Below, one piece after another: positions 42,300 through 42,415 of a stretch of DNA of 42,415 bases. Under the pieces are notes generated by a model. That model was not told where the DNA came from and searched no databases. It saw nothing but the letters and a program-made list of their open reading frames with translations. The DNA is from Bryobacterales bacterium (lineage in GTDB: Bacteria > Acidobacteriota > Terriglobia > Bryobacterales > Bryobacteraceae): assembly GCA_027324255.1 (NCBI GenBank), contig DAHVTI010000130.1:1-42415 (forward strand). Direction: 5' to 3'. The translations under genes and the position numbers were made by a program. How positions within the stretch are numbered: position 1 is the first letter of the stretch; every line of letters starts with the position of its first letter.

Positions 42300-42415
42300 T
42301 CAAGCCGCCCGGCGGGTCTCCCAGTAGTCTTCGAAGCGGCCGTTGAATTGGCAGCATCGCAAGGCCAGGATAGCGTTGGCGCCGCGCACGGTCCAGAACA
42401 TGCCCGATTGTTTGC
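42300..42415 (-). mobile_element. 3' end of a transposase gene (ISKra4/UPF0236-like), cut by the window edge
   Basis: The minus strand from the right edge reads 37 residues, beginning KQSGMFWTVRGANAILALRC and ending NGRFEDYWETRRAA, then TGA at 42302-42300. This resembles the C-terminus of ISKra4/UPF0236-type transposases, where a W-x-V-x-G-A-N/E-A-I/V-L-x-L-R-C segment precedes the tail. The ORF track misses it because it has no start in the window. The end of the insertion element probably lies between 42274 and 42300, but no terminal inverted repeat can be confirmed without the other end. Confidence 0.7.

Overview
The window reads as a piece of a high-GC bacterial chromosome, most likely from an acidobacterium of the Solibacter/Bryobacter group. 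The clues are the strong G/C third-position bias, a C-terminal domain on the astacin-like protease that resembles the Solibacter-type TIGR03437 module, a DUF1080 protein fused to a PHP-like domain, futalosine-pathway menaquinone genes, and a citramalate route to isoleucine. The assignment is inference from gene content. No rRNA, tRNA or CRISPR array was seen. The right edge runs into the 3' end of a transposase gene.

Layout. 1-3.5 kb: an edge fragment, two related hairpins, tryptophanase (tnaA) and a frameshifted secreted astacin-like protease. 3.5-7.7 kb (minus strand): a respiratory module of tetraheme cytochrome c, four-cluster ferredoxin-like subunit and NrfD-type membrane subunit, followed by a DUF2339-like membrane protein. 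Divergent from it at 8.0 kb is a regulator with an excisionase-type HTH, a Cys-rich part and a receiver-like part. The two units share a compact promoter region with overlapping -35 boxes. 8.7-9.1 kb: a decayed DUF3592 gene. 9.2-14.2 kb: clpB and lon. 14.2-19.1 kb (minus): GT-C-type membrane glycosyltransferase, small secreted protein, degenerate hybrid histidine kinase, HAD phosphatase. 19.1-28.8 kb (plus): FG-GAP protein, then a tight run xdhC - mocA-like - asmA - coiled-coil protein - slt-type transglycosylase - aminotransferase.

28.8-34.5 kb: a small unknown protein, larB, a DUF192 lipoprotein, the menaquinone genes mqnP and mqnE, and a minus-strand group of unknown membrane protein, quinone oxidoreductase and cupin. 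34.5-41.8 kb (minus): the branched-chain amino acid locus ilvB-ilvN-ilvC-cimA, followed by an alkyltransferase-like gene and a DUF1080/PHP fusion. Upstream of ilvB there is a complete-looking transcription attenuator: a 37-codon leader peptide rich in Val/Ile/Leu, a terminator hairpin, and a competing antiterminator pairing at the leader stop codon.

42.0-42.3 kb (plus): a free-standing transcription unit of about 225 nt with a near-consensus promoter, an extended Shine-Dalgarno sequence nearly complementary to the 16S rRNA tail, a 14-codon ORF, a folded region and a strong terminator. The ilv attenuator, this small RNA unit and the redox regulator/electron-transfer pair are the three most interesting observations.
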